A stretch of 64,000 bases of DNA from Comamonas aquatica NBRC 14918 (GTDB taxonomy: Bacteria; Pseudomonadota; Gammaproteobacteria; Burkholderiales; Burkholderiaceae_C). The notes beneath the pieces are model-generated. The model was not told the DNA's origin, made no database searches, and saw nothing but the letters and a program-made list of their open reading frames with translations. A program made the position numbers and the translations under genes. The stretch spans positions 103,935 through 167,934 of the forward strand of contig NZ_BBJR01000024.1 of NCBI RefSeq assembly GCF_000739875.1, in the 5' to 3' direction. Positions 27,721 through 38,573 of this stretch are shown in pieces. Each line of letters starts with the position of its first letter. Position 1 is the first letter of the stretch.

Positions 27721-27754
27721 ATTCCATTATAGTGGATATCTACTATAGTGGAAT
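27721..27754. promoter_or_regulatory. 34-bp palindromic operator with overlapping divergent promoters
   Basis: The sequence is a near-perfect palindrome centred on GATATC (27735-27740): ATTCCATTATAGTG on the left mirrors CACTATAATGGAAT with few mismatches. It contains TATAAT on the minus strand (27731-27726) and TATAGT on the plus strand (27744-27749), so both promoters would lie within it. Predicted transcript starts fall at or next to the two ATGs, so either mRNA may be almost leaderless. Confidence 0.6.
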
Positions 27755-27756
27755 AT

Positions 27757-28692
27757 ATGCGTGCAACGTTCTCGAATACGACAGCCGTGCCGGTGCTGGC
27801 GCTGCTGCTCAATGCGCTGGCCTGGGGTGTCGCGTGGTGGCCTTTCCGGCAGCTTCAGTCCTTGGGGCTGCATCCGCTGTGGGCGACCGCCTGCATCTAC
27901 GGGTTGGCGGCCAGCGTGATCGGGCTGTGGCGCCCCCAAGCACTGGGCCAGGTCGTGCGCCTGCCGTCGCTGTGGGGGATCCTCATCGCCTCAGGTCTGA
28001 CCAATGCGGCCTTCAACTGGGCGGTCAGCATCGGGGACGTGGTCCGTATGGTGCTCTTGTTCTATCTGATGCCGCTGTGGTCGCTGCTGCTGGCAAGGCG
28101 GTTGCTCGGCGAAGCGGTGACGGCCGGTGCGTGCGTGCGCGCTGTGCTGGCGGTGGTCGGGGCCGGCTGCGTGCTGGCCGGTCCTGCGGCAGCTGCAGCG
28201 GGCATACAGGCCAGTTCTGCCAGCCTTGCCGATGCCTTGGCCTTGCTGGCCGGCTTTGCTTTTGCCTTGAACACCGTGCTGCTGCGGCGTGCGGCCGCGG
28301 TACCGCGCGAAGGGCGGGCGATGGCCATGTTTCTGGGCGGGGCTTTGGTCGCGGGGGCTGCTGCCACCTTGCTGTCCGGGGCAGGGGATGCCGCCTCCCT
28401 GGCTGTCACCTGGCCTGGCGCCGCGGCAGCGTGGGTGCTGCCCGTTGCGGGACTGGCCCTGGCCTTTCTGGTGGTGAACCTGTGCCTGCAATATGCCGTG
28501 GCCCGTCTCAGCGCCCGGGTGACGGCGGTGGTCCTGCCGTGCGAAGTGCTGTTTGCGGCCGTCACCGCCGTCTGGTGGGGTGGCGCGTCCTTGCATCTGG
28601 GGCTGGTGGTGGGCGGGGTGTGCATTCTGTCCGCGGCGATGGCCAGTGTCTGGGGGCATGCCAGGGCGGCCTCCAACATGGTGTCCGAGTGA
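27757..28692 (+). CDS. EamA/DMT-family transporter
   Basis: Inner-membrane protein of 311 residues with about ten hydrophobic helices in two EamA repeats; each repeat has a conserved Asn/Trp-rich start such as NAAFNWAVSIGDVVRM. The family exports metabolites or amino acids, but its substrate here is unknown. The ATG at 27757 is only eight bases after a TATAGT box and has no Shine-Dalgarno sequence; a GTG at 27748 is in frame. It is divergent from, and probably repressed by, the XRE-cupin regulator. Confidence 0.88.
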   Translation: MRATFSNTTAVPVLALLLNALAWGVAWWPFRQLQSLGLHPLWATACIYGLAASVIGLWRPQALGQVVRLPSLWGILIASGLTNAAFNWAVSIGDVVRMVLLFYLMPLWSLLLARRLLGEAVTAGACVRAVLAVVGAGCVLAGPAAAAAGIQASSASLADALALLAGFAFALNTVLLRRAAAVPREGRAMAMFLGGALVAGAAATLLSGAGDAASLAVTWPGAAAAWVLPVAGLALAFLVVNLCLQYAVARLSARVTAVVLPCEVLFAAVTAVWWGGASLHLGLVVGGVCILSAAMASVWGHARAASNMVSE

Positions 28693-29004
28693 TCCATCGG
28701 AGTGAGGGCGGCTGTGCCCATGGCATGGCGCGGCCTGTGCGTGAAGGCTCCAAAGGGCGCAGGGTGCGCCACGTTTAGCTCGGGCGAATGCTCGTCCTTC
28801 TTCCTTGCTCCGTGGTGGCTAGGACTGCGCTGGTGCTGTGGTGCGCTCCTCCCCCAGGGGGGGGCTCCTGATTTCAGCCGGACTGTGACGCTGCTTGCAC
28901 GATCGAACGGCGGGCACGCCGCGGCTCGAAGGGCCGGTTACGGGTGCAGGGGGGCAGTGTCCGCAGAGTGAATACCTCTCTGAGGCCGTGGGCGTCAGCA
29001 CCCC
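28693..29004. other. Intergenic stretch without a gene
   Basis: About 310 bases between the convergent ends of the EamA gene and mmsB. No frame with family similarity, no RNA gene and no repeat of the dispersed family were seen; a C-run/G-run (CCCCCAGGGGGGGG, near 28852) is present. Confidence 0.4.
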
Positions 29005-29035
29005 CATAAAACAAGCTGCCAGGCATCTGCCTGGC
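29005..29035 (-). terminator. Intrinsic terminator after mmsB
   Basis: On the minus strand GCCAGGCA pairs perfectly with TGCCTGGC (29018-29025 with 29028-29035) around a two-base spacer in the mirror, followed by AGCTTGTTTTA. It lies 38 bases after the mmsB stop. Confidence 0.6.
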
Positions 29036-29072
29036 GGCCTGGGAGGATGATCCTGAGCGGTGGCTCAGACCC

Positions 29073-29969
29073 TCACGGTTTTTGCAGCATCTTGATGACG
29101 CTGGAGAAGTCTTCGCCGCCGTGGCCCGCAATGCTGTGGGCCGCATAGATGGCGCGGGCCATGCCGCCCAGCGGGGTGCTGGCCTTGGTGGCGATGGCGT
29201 TGTCCTGGGCCAGGCCCAGGTCCTTGAGCATCAGGTCCGTGCCAAAGCCGCCGGCATAGCCCTTGCTGGCCGGGGCGTTCTCGTGCACGCCGGGGAAGGG
29301 GTTGTACTTTTCCAGCGCCCAGTTGCCGCCGGAGCTGCGGCGCATGATCTCGCTCAGCACCTTGGGGTCTAGGCCGTTGGCCACGCCCAGGGCGATGGCT
29401 TCGCTGGTACCCACCATCAGGATGCCCAGCAGCATGTTGTTGCAGATCTTGGCGGTCTGGCCGGCCCCCACGGCGCCGGCGTGGAAGATGTTGGCGCCCA
29501 TTTTCTCCAGGTAGGGCTGGGCGCGTTCCAGCTGCGCCGTGGTGCCGCCGACCATGAAGGTCAGCGTGCCCGCAATCGCGCCGCCCGTGCCGCCCGACAC
29601 CGGGGCGTCGATGAAGTCGATGCCGGCGGCATCGGCCGCCTTGGCCACCTTCTGGCTGGTGGCGGCGGCGATGGTGGAGCTGTCGATCACCAGCGTGCCC
29701 GGGGCAATGCTGGCCAGCAGGCCGGGGGCGCCGTCCTTGCCCAGGAACAGGGCCTCCACGTGCTGGCTGGCGGGCAGCATGGTGACCACCACCTTGGCGC
29801 CCTGCACGGCGTCCTGTGCGCTGAAGGCGGCGGTGGCGCCTTCGGCAACCACCTTGGCGACGGCCTCCTTGGACAGGTCGAAGGCGCGCACGGCGTGGCC
29901 GGCTTTTTGCAGATTGATGGCCATGGGGCCGCCCATGTTGCCGAGGCCGATGAAAGCGATGGTGGTCAT
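29073..29969 (-). CDS. mmsB: 3-hydroxyisobutyrate dehydrogenase
   Basis: NAD-dependent oxidation of 3-hydroxyisobutyrate to methylmalonate semialdehyde in valine degradation. The protein (298 aa) has the N-terminal dinucleotide motif FIGLGNMGGPMA, the substrate-binding DAPVSGGTGGA signature and the catalytic lysine in GQTAKICNN. Length is typical. It is the last gene of a minus-strand set containing mmsA and an acyl-CoA dehydrogenase, which would supply the neighbouring steps of the same pathway. Confidence 0.94.
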   Translation of the reverse strand: MTTIAFIGLGNMGGPMAINLQKAGHAVRAFDLSKEAVAKVVAEGATAAFSAQDAVQGAKVVVTMLPASQHVEALFLGKDGAPGLLASIAPGTLVIDSSTIAAATSQKVAKAADAAGIDFIDAPVSGGTGGAIAGTLTFMVGGTTAQLERAQPYLEKMGANIFHAGAVGAGQTAKICNNMLLGILMVGTSEAIALGVANGLDPKVLSEIMRRSSGGNWALEKYNPFPGVHENAPASKGYAGGFGTDLMLKDLGLAQDNAIATKASTPLGGMARAIYAAHSIAGHGGEDFSSVIKMLQKP

Positions 29970-30004
29970 ACCGTTGTCTCCTGGTGGTGTTGAACTGTGG
30001 TTGT

Positions 30005-30062
30005 AATCTTCAAAAAAACTAGCTGTCTGCGCTGGTGTGATAAGGGCTGGAGGCTTAAAAGT
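30005..30062. repeat. Dispersed repeat copy (AGCTG...GCGCT family), degenerate
   Basis: The stretch AAAAAAACTAGCTGTCTGCG and the following GCTGG...GGAGGCTTAAAAG resembles the element at 7850, between mmsB and the DUF488 gene. Another partial copy lies near 31030-31062. Boundaries and membership are approximate. Confidence 0.35.
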
Positions 30063-30075
30063 CTTGCAATCCGAG

Positions 30076-30477
30076 CTAGCTAATGCCGAAGTCGGCCCCG
30101 CGCTCGCTCAGCAGGCTGCGCAAAATGCTGCGGTGGCAGCGGGCCTCGTCCTCGCAATAGCAGCCCAGGGCGAAACGGCCGTGGTGCGACAGGGCCGCCA
30201 GCAGGTCCAGCGTGCGCGCCGCCGGGGCTTCGGCCATGGCCCTGCGAAAAGCTTTCTCAAACTGTTGCCAGTCCTTGGCGTCGCCGTTTTTCTGCGCAGC
30301 CTGGCCCAGGGCCATGAGTTCGGCCGAGGGGGACAACTCCGGGTACCAGACGTCGTAATAGTCGCGACGGGCAAATTCGGCCTTGGGCACACCGCGCGGC
30401 GGTCGGCGCACGGTGCCGATGCGCAGGCCCTCGTCCGCGCTGCGCGGGCTGCCAAGTTGAACGATGCGGATGGGCAT
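30076..30477 (-). CDS. DUF488 family protein
   Basis: A 133-residue member of the DUF488 family of unknown function. Family features are the N-terminal VQLGSPRSADEGLRIGTVRR, the acidic YYDVWYPELSPS segment and the C-terminal Cys/His cluster CYCEDEARCHRSIL, which could bind metal. It begins 18 bases after the TfoX-N gene ends, inside the valine gene set, but has no known link to valine metabolism. Confidence 0.85.
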   Translation of the reverse strand: MPIRIVQLGSPRSADEGLRIGTVRRPPRGVPKAEFARRDYYDVWYPELSPSAELMALGQAAQKNGDAKDWQQFEKAFRRAMAEAPAARTLDLLAALSHHGRFALGCYCEDEARCHRSILRSLLSERGADFGIS

Positions 30478-30495
30478 GGCGTGTCTCCGGGCCGG

Positions 30496-30999
30496 TCAGG
30501 CGTCGTCATCGAACACGGAGTGCTTGCGCGCAGGCGGGCGTGGTGTGGCCTTCGTGTTGGTGGGCGTTTTGGCCGTTTTGTGCAGGCTGGAAGCGCGTGG
30601 TGCGCTCTCTTTGCGCGAGCGCGGCGGTGCCCCGTCACCGCGTGCGGCCTTCTTGCGCGTGGCCTTGGCCAGCGGGTTGAAGGCCAGGGCCGCGGCGATC
30701 CAGTGCTGCCACTGCGCGCGCGTGGCGTAGGCGGCCGGGCTGATGTAGAAGTAGCCGTCCATCAGCCCCTTGCTGGACAGGGTGCGCACGCCCGGCGTTT
30801 CCGCCACGGCGGCGTGTGTGTCCGACGGCAGGCGCACCAGCAGCTCGTCGCCTTCCACGCCCAGACACAGCTTGCCGTTCACCATGAACACATGGCAGCC
30901 GAACATGCGCTTTTCCTCGACCTCGCCGGCCTCCAGCAGCGCTTCGCGCACGGCGTCGATGAGCTGCAGGGTGTCGTCGGAAAGCGGGCGGGCAGGCAT
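30496..30999 (-). CDS. TfoX N-terminal domain protein with basic tail
   Basis: A 167-residue protein. Residues about 10-110 form a TfoX-N domain (EKRMFGCHVFMVNGKLCLGV; GYFYISPAAY), the fold found in the competence regulator TfoX/Sxy. The C-terminal half of TfoX is absent; instead there is a Lys/Arg/Pro-rich tail (about 115-160) that could bind nucleic acid. Its function is unknown. It is upstream of, and probably co-transcribed with, the DUF488 gene. Confidence 0.83.
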   Translation of the reverse strand: MPARPLSDDTLQLIDAVREALLEAGEVEEKRMFGCHVFMVNGKLCLGVEGDELLVRLPSDTHAAVAETPGVRTLSSKGLMDGYFYISPAAYATRAQWQHWIAAALAFNPLAKATRKKAARGDGAPPRSRKESAPRASSLHKTAKTPTNTKATPRPPARKHSVFDDDA

Positions 31000-31062
31000 G
31001 GCGGTTTGGGTGTGAAAAGGGTGTTGGGGCTTGTGCAGTGCGCGCTGCCAGCTATGAAAATT

Positions 31063-32229
31063 TCAGCGGATGGCGTCGGGCGCGTCGGCCTCCAGCATGC
31101 GCCGGGCAATGATGACACGCATGATCTCGTTCGTGCCCTCCAGGATCTGGTGCACGCGCGCATCGCGCATCAGGCGCTCCAGCGGGTACTCGCGGATGTA
31201 GCCATAGCCGCCGTGCAGTTGCAGGGCCTCGTTGCAGACCATGAAGCCGGCGTCCGTGGCAAAGCGCTTGGCCATGGCGCAATAGGTGGCGGCGTCGGGG
31301 GCGGCGGCATCCAGCTTGCTGGCGGCCAGGCGCACCATCTGGCGCGCGGCGACCAGCTCGGTCGCCATGTCGGCCAGCTTGAACTGCAGGGCCTGGAAGC
31401 TGGCAATCGCCTTGCCGAACTGCTTGCGCTCCTGCATGTACTGCTGCGCCTGGGTGAGCGCGCCCTGGGCGGCACCGATGGAGCAGGTGGCGATGTTGAT
31501 GCGCCCGCCGTCCAGCCCCTTCATGGCGATCTTGAAGCCTTCGCCTTCTTGGCCCAGCAGGTGGTCGGCCGGGATGCGCACATTGTCAAAGCTGATGACG
31601 CGCGTGGGCTGGCTGTTCCAGCCCATCTTCTCTTCCTTCTTGCCGTAGCTGATGCCCGGGGCATCGGCCGGCACGGCAAAGGCGCTGATGCCTTTGGCGC
31701 CCGAGTCGGGGGCGCCGGTGCGGGCCATCAGCACCAGCACGTCGGTGCTGCCGGCGCCGCTGATGAAGGCCTTGGCCCCGTTGATCACATAGTGGTCACC
31801 GTCCTTGTCGGCCCGGGTCTTGAGCGAGGCGGCGTCCGAGCCGGCGCCGGGTTCGGTCAGGCAGTAGCTGGCCAGCTTCTGTCCACTGGTGAGTGCCTCG
31901 CCCCAGGTGGTGCGCACGGCTTCGGTGGCCCAGGTGCCCAGCATCCAGGTGGCCATGTTGTGGATGGTGATGAAGGCGGTGGTGCTGGGATCGACGGCGG
32001 CCAGTTCCTCGAACACCAGCGTCGCATCCAGGCGCGGCAGGGCCAGGCCGCCGGCGTTCTCGGGGGCGTACAGGCCGCAAAAGCCCAGTTCACCGGCCTG
32101 GGCGATGGCCTCGCGCGGGAAGATGGCTTCGCGGTCCCATTCGGCGGCATGCGGGGCCAGGGCGTTCTGGGCGAACTGGCGCGCGGTGTCGGCAAAGGCG
32201 CGTTGGTCTGCGCTGAGTTCAAAGTCCAT
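31063..32229 (-). CDS. Acyl-CoA dehydrogenase, probable isobutyryl-CoA dehydrogenase
   Basis: FAD enzyme of 388 residues. Signature motifs are YCLTEPGAGSDAAS, AFISGAGSTDVLVLMARTG, the QILEGTNEIMRVIIARR C-terminus with the catalytic Glu, and LQLHGGYGYIREYPLERLMRD. ACAD8-like isobutyryl-CoA dehydrogenases share this sequence pattern, and the location between mmsA and mmsB supports the first dehydrogenation step of valine breakdown. A short-branched-chain enzyme is an alternative. No enoyl-CoA hydratase or hydroxyisobutyryl-CoA hydrolase is in the window. Confidence 0.9.
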   Translation of the reverse strand: MDFELSADQRAFADTARQFAQNALAPHAAEWDREAIFPREAIAQAGELGFCGLYAPENAGGLALPRLDATLVFEELAAVDPSTTAFITIHNMATWMLGTWATEAVRTTWGEALTSGQKLASYCLTEPGAGSDAASLKTRADKDGDHYVINGAKAFISGAGSTDVLVLMARTGAPDSGAKGISAFAVPADAPGISYGKKEEKMGWNSQPTRVISFDNVRIPADHLLGQEGEGFKIAMKGLDGGRINIATCSIGAAQGALTQAQQYMQERKQFGKAIASFQALQFKLADMATELVAARQMVRLAASKLDAAAPDAATYCAMAKRFATDAGFMVCNEALQLHGGYGYIREYPLERLMRDARVHQILEGTNEIMRVIIARRMLEADAPDAIR

Positions 32230-32292
32230 GGCGGTGTCTCCTGTCTCTTTGTTGTTGTCGAAGGCGGTGTCCGCAGATGCAAGGTCCGCGGC

Positions 32293-32700
32293 TCAGGGGG
32301 GCGGCGCTTCGCCGTGGTGCAGCCAGTGCCGCAGGGCGGCGTGGCGGGCTTCGGTCTGCTGCGTTAGGCAGTCGTGCAGACGCTGGGGCCAGTCGACGCG
32401 GCCCTCGTCGCCGGCATGGCGGGCCTTGCAGGTGCTGGTGCGCTGGCGGCTCCAGGCGCTCTGGTCCTTGCGCAGGGCCGGGCGCTCGTGGGCCGACAGG
32501 GCGCGCATCACATCGCCATACAGAATGTTCTGCGCGCTGTCGGCCTGCTGAAAGCGCTGCACGGCGCAGGCATTGCGGCTGGCGGTGTCGCTGGCACCGG
32601 GTTCGCAGGCCGCGCCGGCCTGGGCCCGCACGGCAGGGCTGTGGATCAGCACGGCCACCAGCAGGCAGGCGGTGGCCAGGGAGGGGGCAGGCAAATTCAT
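32293..32700 (-). CDS. LprI/DUF1311-like secreted protein
   Basis: A 135-residue protein with an N-terminal signal peptide (hydrophobic LATACLLVAVLIHSPAVRAQA, cleavage after about 26). The mature part has four Cys and the pattern SRNACAVQRFQQAD...LYGDVMRAL...LRKDQSAWSRQRTSTC...CLTQQTEARHAAL, typical of the lysozyme-inhibitor LprI N-terminal domain. Exported and probably disulfide-bonded. Its inclusion between mmsA and the acyl-CoA dehydrogenase has no evident metabolic reason. The ATG at 32700 begins at the signal peptide. Confidence 0.75.
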   Translation of the reverse strand: MNLPAPSLATACLLVAVLIHSPAVRAQAGAACEPGASDTASRNACAVQRFQQADSAQNILYGDVMRALSAHERPALRKDQSAWSRQRTSTCKARHAGDEGRVDWPQRLHDCLTQQTEARHAALRHWLHHGEAPPP

Positions 32701-32783
32701 GCCTGCATCATCCCAGAGTTTGGTATCCAAACGGCCTCCTGCCCAATCTGCACCAGCGCTGCCAGCTATGCTTTGCGCAGGCC

Positions 32784-34307
<1,524 letters not shown>

Positions 34308-34407
34308 GGTGCGTGTCTCCAGGGTGTTGTAGGAATCAGGTGGGCTTGGCAGCGGCTGCGGTGCATTCGTCCGACCATGGAGGACATGCTAGGTGTGCAA
34401 AACTGCC

Positions 34408-34449
34408 AAAGCAATACGCATTTACGCACCTTGGCTTTGCATAAATGCA
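34408..34449. promoter_or_regulatory. Putative LysR operator between mmsA and lysR
   Basis: Two related elements occur: GCATTTACGC (34418-34427) and the palindrome TGCATAAATGCA (34438-34449). They share a GCATTTA/TAAATGC half-site. They lie about 110-140 bases upstream of mmsA and just upstream of the LysR start, as expected for divergent control. Confidence 0.45.
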
Positions 34450-34465
34450 CAGTCATACTGTGGGC

Positions 34466-35365
34466 ATGGATTGGGATCATTTGCGTTTCTTTGCGGCCCT
34501 GGCCCACACCGGCACGCTGGTGGGGGCGGCACGCGCACTCGGTGTGGAGCACACCACCGTGGCCCGGCGCATCCAGGCGCTGGAGCACCAGCTGGGTACC
34601 CCGCTGTTCGTGCGCGATGCCACGGGGCACAAGCTCAACCAGGCCGGGCGCCAGCTGCTACCGACGGTGCAGGCCATGGAGCAGGCCGCCAGCGGCATTG
34701 AGCACCTGGCGCAGCACAGCGATGCCGAGCATGCGGCGGTGGCCGGGCTGGTGCGCGTCGGCGTGACCGAGGGGCTGGGTGTGCAGCTGCTGGCCGCGCC
34801 GCTGTCGCGCCTGTCGCTGCAGTACCCCAAGCTGTCGGTGGATCTGCTGGCGCTGCCCCGGCTGATGCACCTGTCGCGGCGCGAAGCGGACATCGTCATT
34901 TCCCTGGAGCGGCCCAAGCGTGGCACGGTGGTGGTCAGCAAGCTGACCGACTACCACCTGTATCTGTATGGCGAGCGCCAGTACCTGGCGCGCAAGCCGC
35001 TGGTGCACAGCAGCGAGGACCTGCGCCACCACCAGTTCATCCACTACGTCGACGACCTGTTGTTCTCGCAGGAGCTGCAACTGCTGTCGCAGCTGTACAA
35101 GCCCACCCATTTCGTGTTCCGCAGCACCAGCATTGCGGCGCAGTACGAGGCCGTGCGCGCCGGCGCAGGCCTGGCGGTGCTGCCGGCGTTCCTGGCCGAC
35201 CGGGACCCGCTGCTGCAGCGCGTGCTGCCTGAGCAGGCGCGGTTCGAGCGGAGTTTCTGGATGTCCATGCCCGAGGAAGCCAAGGGTGTGCCGCGCATCC
35301 AAGTGGTATGGAAACTACTGAAGCATTTGTTCACAGAGCACCAGTCTCGGCTCAAGCCCCTGTGA
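34466..35365 (+). CDS. LysR-family regulator, probable controller of mmsA
   Basis: A 299-residue LysR protein. The winged helix-turn-helix is in MDWDHLRFFAALAHTGTLVG and the following AARALGVEHTTVARRI. The C-terminal effector domain shows the FRSTSIAAQYEAVRAGAGLAVLP stretch characteristic of LysR members that respond to organic acids. The ATG at 34466 begins exactly at the family N-terminus; an in-frame ATG at 34445 lies inside the proposed operator. Divergent from mmsA, so valine-derived inducer is plausible but unproven. Confidence 0.9.
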   Translation: MDWDHLRFFAALAHTGTLVGAARALGVEHTTVARRIQALEHQLGTPLFVRDATGHKLNQAGRQLLPTVQAMEQAASGIEHLAQHSDAEHAAVAGLVRVGVTEGLGVQLLAAPLSRLSLQYPKLSVDLLALPRLMHLSRREADIVISLERPKRGTVVVSKLTDYHLYLYGERQYLARKPLVHSSEDLRHHQFIHYVDDLLFSQELQLLSQLYKPTHFVFRSTSIAAQYEAVRAGAGLAVLPAFLADRDPLLQRVLPEQARFERSFWMSMPEEAKGVPRIQVVWKLLKHLFTEHQSRLKPL

Positions 35366-35495
35366 GCGCGGTTCACTCAGGGTTATTTAGCAGTTTGGTT
35401 TGCACAAACAGGACCTGAGCCAAGGTTATGCTATCGCTCCGGTTAAATTTTGTTAGCAATTGCATGCCTGCATTGCGGCACAGCTCTAGTGATTC

Positions 35496-38400
35496 ATGAA
35501 ACTTCGCTCTAAGTTCCGACAGCGATTGCAACTGTGGTGGCTTTCCGCGACCGTCTGCGCAGTGGGTGGTGCCCTGAGTCTGGGCCTGTGGCACACCCTG
35601 GAAGCGCACCGGGCCAGCATGACACTGGAGCGTCTGGAGCAGCAGGCCCTGCAGCTCAGCAGTGCGCTGGAACAGAAGATGGATGCCTATGGCGAGCTGG
35701 TCTATGGCATGGCCGTGCTCGGCAAATCGCCGGAGAGCCTGTCTTCGCCCTTGCTGCCCCAGCTCAATGCGCAGCGCTATCCGGGCGTGGAATTCCTGAG
35801 CCTGGTGCGGCGCATGCCTTCGGCCGTGGCCGGCTATGAAATGGCCGATGTCTGGCCCACCCGCAGCACCGATGTCTGGATGGGCGAGAACGCCCAGAAC
35901 CTGGAAGCGCTGACCCAGCTGTGGGCCCGGCTGCCCGAAAGCCTGGAGCCCAGCATGAGCGAGCCGTTCGCGCTGCTGGGCGGTGATGCCTCGCCGCAGC
36001 GGGTGGTCATCGGCATGCCGATGTGGTCGGCCTCGGCCCGGTCCGCCGCGGTGCACCAGGGCGACATTCTGGCGATGGGCCTGCGTGCCGACCAGTTGCT
36101 GGAGCATTTCATGTCACGTGGGGGGCTGGAGCAGGGGCTGGTGTCGATCCACGACCAGGGCTCGGCTTCGCACCGCAGTGCCACCAGCCGCACACCGCGC
36201 CTGCCCATCTATGTGAGCGATGGCTGGGCAAAGTTGCCGGCCAGTGCCCCCAAAGTGCAGCATGAGCTGCTGGTCTCGGGGCGCATCTGGTCGCTGGAGT
36301 TTGCCCCCCAGCCCCAGGTGCTGTCGGCGCTGGAAAGCGCCTATCCCATGATTGTCGGCATTGGCGGGCTGGGCGCGACCCTGGTGCTGGCGGCCCTGGT
36401 GGCCGTGCTGTCGCACCAGCGGCTGCGCGCGCAATTCCAGACCCGCGTCAAGCACAACTTGCTGCGCCAGCAAAGCGACCGCCTCAAGGCGTTGCTGCAC
36501 CAATCTGCGATCGGCGTGGCCGAGATCGAGCCCGGCACTGGCCGCTACCTCAGCGTGAACAGCCGCTTCTCCGATGTTGTGGGCTATGACCCCAAGACGC
36601 TGGAGATGATGGATCTCTACCAGATCCTGCACCCCGAGGAGCGCCCCGAGTTCCAGCGCCTGGAAGGCGCACTGGCAGCCGGCCGTCTGGCCCACTTCAC
36701 GGTGACGCAGCGCATGGTGCGCGCCGATGGCAGCGAGGTCTGGGCCGAGGTCTGGGTCTCGCCCGTGGTGGACAACACCGGCCAGTCCATGGGGCGCCAG
36801 ATCGTGCTGCTGCTGGACGTGACCGAGCGCCAGATCCTGCAGGCGCAGTTGCACGCGCGCGAAGCCTATTCCAGCGAAATGCTGCGCTACATGCCGGTGG
36901 GGCTGGTGGTGGTCGGGCCCAGCGGCAACATCGAGTTCGTGAACCACCAGTTCGAGGTGATGACCGGCTGGTCGCAGTGCGACATGGCCGACGAAACCAC
37001 GCTGTGGCGCCTGTTGTGCGTGGACGCCATGCAGCATGCCGCGCTGCTGCAGCGCCTGAACACTGGGCGCTGCGAGGTGGTGCCCACCGGCGTCAATATG
37101 CCGGCGGCCGAATACCTGCTGCGCAGCAAGGATGGCAAGGAGCTGCCTATCGAGGTGTCGGGCCGCTTCCTGGGCGGGCGCATCCTGCTGAGCTTTGTGG
37201 ACCTGAGCCAGCGCAAGGCTGCGGAAGAGGAGATCCGCTGGCTGGGCTTTTACGACACCCTCACCCAGCTGCCCAACCGCCGCCTGCTGCTGGAGAGGCT
37301 GGCCGAGGCCGTGTCCCGCTGCCAGCGCCCGGGTGGGGGCAAGGGTGCACTGCTGCTGCTGCTGGACATCGACAATTTCAAATCCCTGAACGAAACCCTG
37401 GGCCACCAGCATGGCGATGCACTGCTGCGTCTGGTGGCCACGCGCCTGAGCAACTGCATCGCGGGCCAGTACACCCTGGCGCGCCAGGGGGGGGACGAGT
37501 TCGCCGTGGTCCTGGAGGACCTGCCCAGCGAGCCGCTGGAGGCAGGGCGCCGCGCCGAGCAGGTGGGCTGCGCGGTGCTGGAGGCGCTGCGCACGCCGTT
37601 CTACCTGGGGGCGCAGGACTTTCACGTCACCGTCAGCATGGGCGCCGTGGTGTTCAGTGGCAAGAGCGACACCGTGGAAGAGCTGCTCAAGCGCGCCGAC
37701 CTGGCCTTGTACCAGGCCAAGAGCGCGGGCCGCGACACGCTGCAGTTCTTTGATCCCCGCATGCAAAAGGCCGTCAGTGCCCGGGTCGAGATGGAAAAGG
37801 ACATGCGCCTGGCCCTGGAGCGCCATGAGTTCGACCTGTACTTCCAGCCCCAGGTGCAAAAGGACAAGGTGATCGGTGCTGAGGCGCTGCTGCGCTGGAA
37901 GCACCCGGTCAAGGGCTTCATCTCCCCCAGCGTGTTCGTGCCGGCGGCGGAAGAGTCCGGCCTGATCCTGCCGCTGGGCGAATGGGTGCTGTACGCCGCC
38001 TGCCGCCAGCTGGCGCAGTGGGCCAAGGACCCGCAGATGGCGGGCCTGACCATGTCGGTCAACGTCAGCCCGCGCCAGTTCTACCAGCCCAGCTTTGTGG
38101 AGCAGGTGCAGCAGGCCCTGCGCGTCACCGGCGCGCCGCCGCGCATGCTGGAGCTGGAGTTGACCGAGGGCATGCTGCTGGCCGATGTCGAGGACACCAT
38201 CCGCAAGATGGTGCAGCTCAAGGCCATGGGCGTGATCTTCTCGCTGGACGATTTCGGCACGGGCTATTCGTCGCTGAGCTACCTCAAGCGCCTGCCGCTG
38301 GACAAGCTCAAGATCGACCAGAGCTTTGTCTACGAGGTGCTGTCCAGCGCCAACGACGCCACGATCGCCCGCTCCATCATCGCCCTGGGCAACAGCCTGG

Positions 38401-38573
38401 GCCTGCAGGTGATCGCCGAAGGCGTGGAGACCGAGGCGCAGCGCGAATTCCTGGCGTCCAGCGGCTGCCATTACTGGCAGGGCTTCCTGTTCAGCCAGCC
38501 CAAGCCGATTGCGGAATTCGAGACCTGGACACGGGCCTACGGCGCGGCACGTTCAGAGTGCAGCCATGTCTGA
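35496..38573 (+). CDS. CHASE-PAS-PAS-GGDEF-EAL membrane protein
   Basis: A 1025-residue sensor. TM1 (about 13-33) and TM2 (about 283-306) flank a periplasmic CHASE domain ([14 protein letters not shown]). Two PAS regions follow, at about 325-450 and 460-575. GGDEF is intact near residue 664, but the position of the inhibitory RxxD reads AGQY, so product inhibition is probably lost. EAL is intact (near 795), with [26 protein letters not shown] and AEGVET, so phosphodiesterase activity is likely. The 3' end overlaps the YnfA gene by eight bases. Start M at 35496 precedes TM1 closely; the ribosome site is weak. Confidence 0.9.
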   Translation: MKLRSKFRQRLQLWWLSATVCAVGGALSLGLWHTLEAHRASMTLERLEQQALQLSSALEQKMDAYGELVYGMAVLGKSPESLSSPLLPQLNAQRYPGVEFLSLVRRMPSAVAGYEMADVWPTRSTDVWMGENAQNLEALTQLWARLPESLEPSMSEPFALLGGDASPQRVVIGMPMWSASARSAAVHQGDILAMGLRADQLLEHFMSRGGLEQGLVSIHDQGSASHRSATSRTPRLPIYVSDGWAKLPASAPKVQHELLVSGRIWSLEFAPQPQVLSALESAYPMIVGIGGLGATLVLAALVAVLSHQRLRAQFQTRVKHNLLRQQSDRLKALLHQSAIGVAEIEPGTGRYLSVNSRFSDVVGYDPKTLEMMDLYQILHPEERPEFQRLEGALAAGRLAHFTVTQRMVRADGSEVWAEVWVSPVVDNTGQSMGRQIVLLLDVTERQILQAQLHAREAYSSEMLRYMPVGLVVVGPSGNIEFVNHQFEVMTGWSQCDMADETTLWRLLCVDAMQHAALLQRLNTGRCEVVPTGVNMPAAEYLLRSKDGKELPIEVSGRFLGGRILLSFVDLSQRKAAEEEIRWLGFYDTLTQLPNRRLLLERLAEAVSRCQRPGGGKGALLLLLDIDNFKSLNETLGHQHGDALLRLVATRLSNCIAGQYTLARQGGDEFAVVLEDLPSEPLEAGRRAEQVGCAVLEALRTPFYLGAQDFHVTVSMGAVVFSGKSDTVEELLKRADLALYQAKSAGRDTLQFFDPRMQKAVSARVEMEKDMRLALERHEFDLYFQPQVQKDKVIGAEALLRWKHPVKGFISPSVFVPAAEESGLILPLGEWVLYAACRQLAQWAKDPQMAGLTMSVNVSPRQFYQPSFVEQVQQALRVTGAPPRMLELELTEGMLLADVEDTIRKMVQLKAMGVIFSLDDFGTGYSSLSYLKRLPLDKLKIDQSFVYEVLSSANDATIARSIIALGNSLGLQVIAEGVETEAQREFLASSGCHYWQGFLFSQPKPIAEFETWTRAYGAARSECSHV

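Noticed and set aside
36114..38471. A 785-codon antisense frame over the CHASE-GGDEF-EAL gene
   Set aside because: Same shadow effect; composition is rich in Leu, Gln and His with no domain, while the opposite strand is clearly coding.
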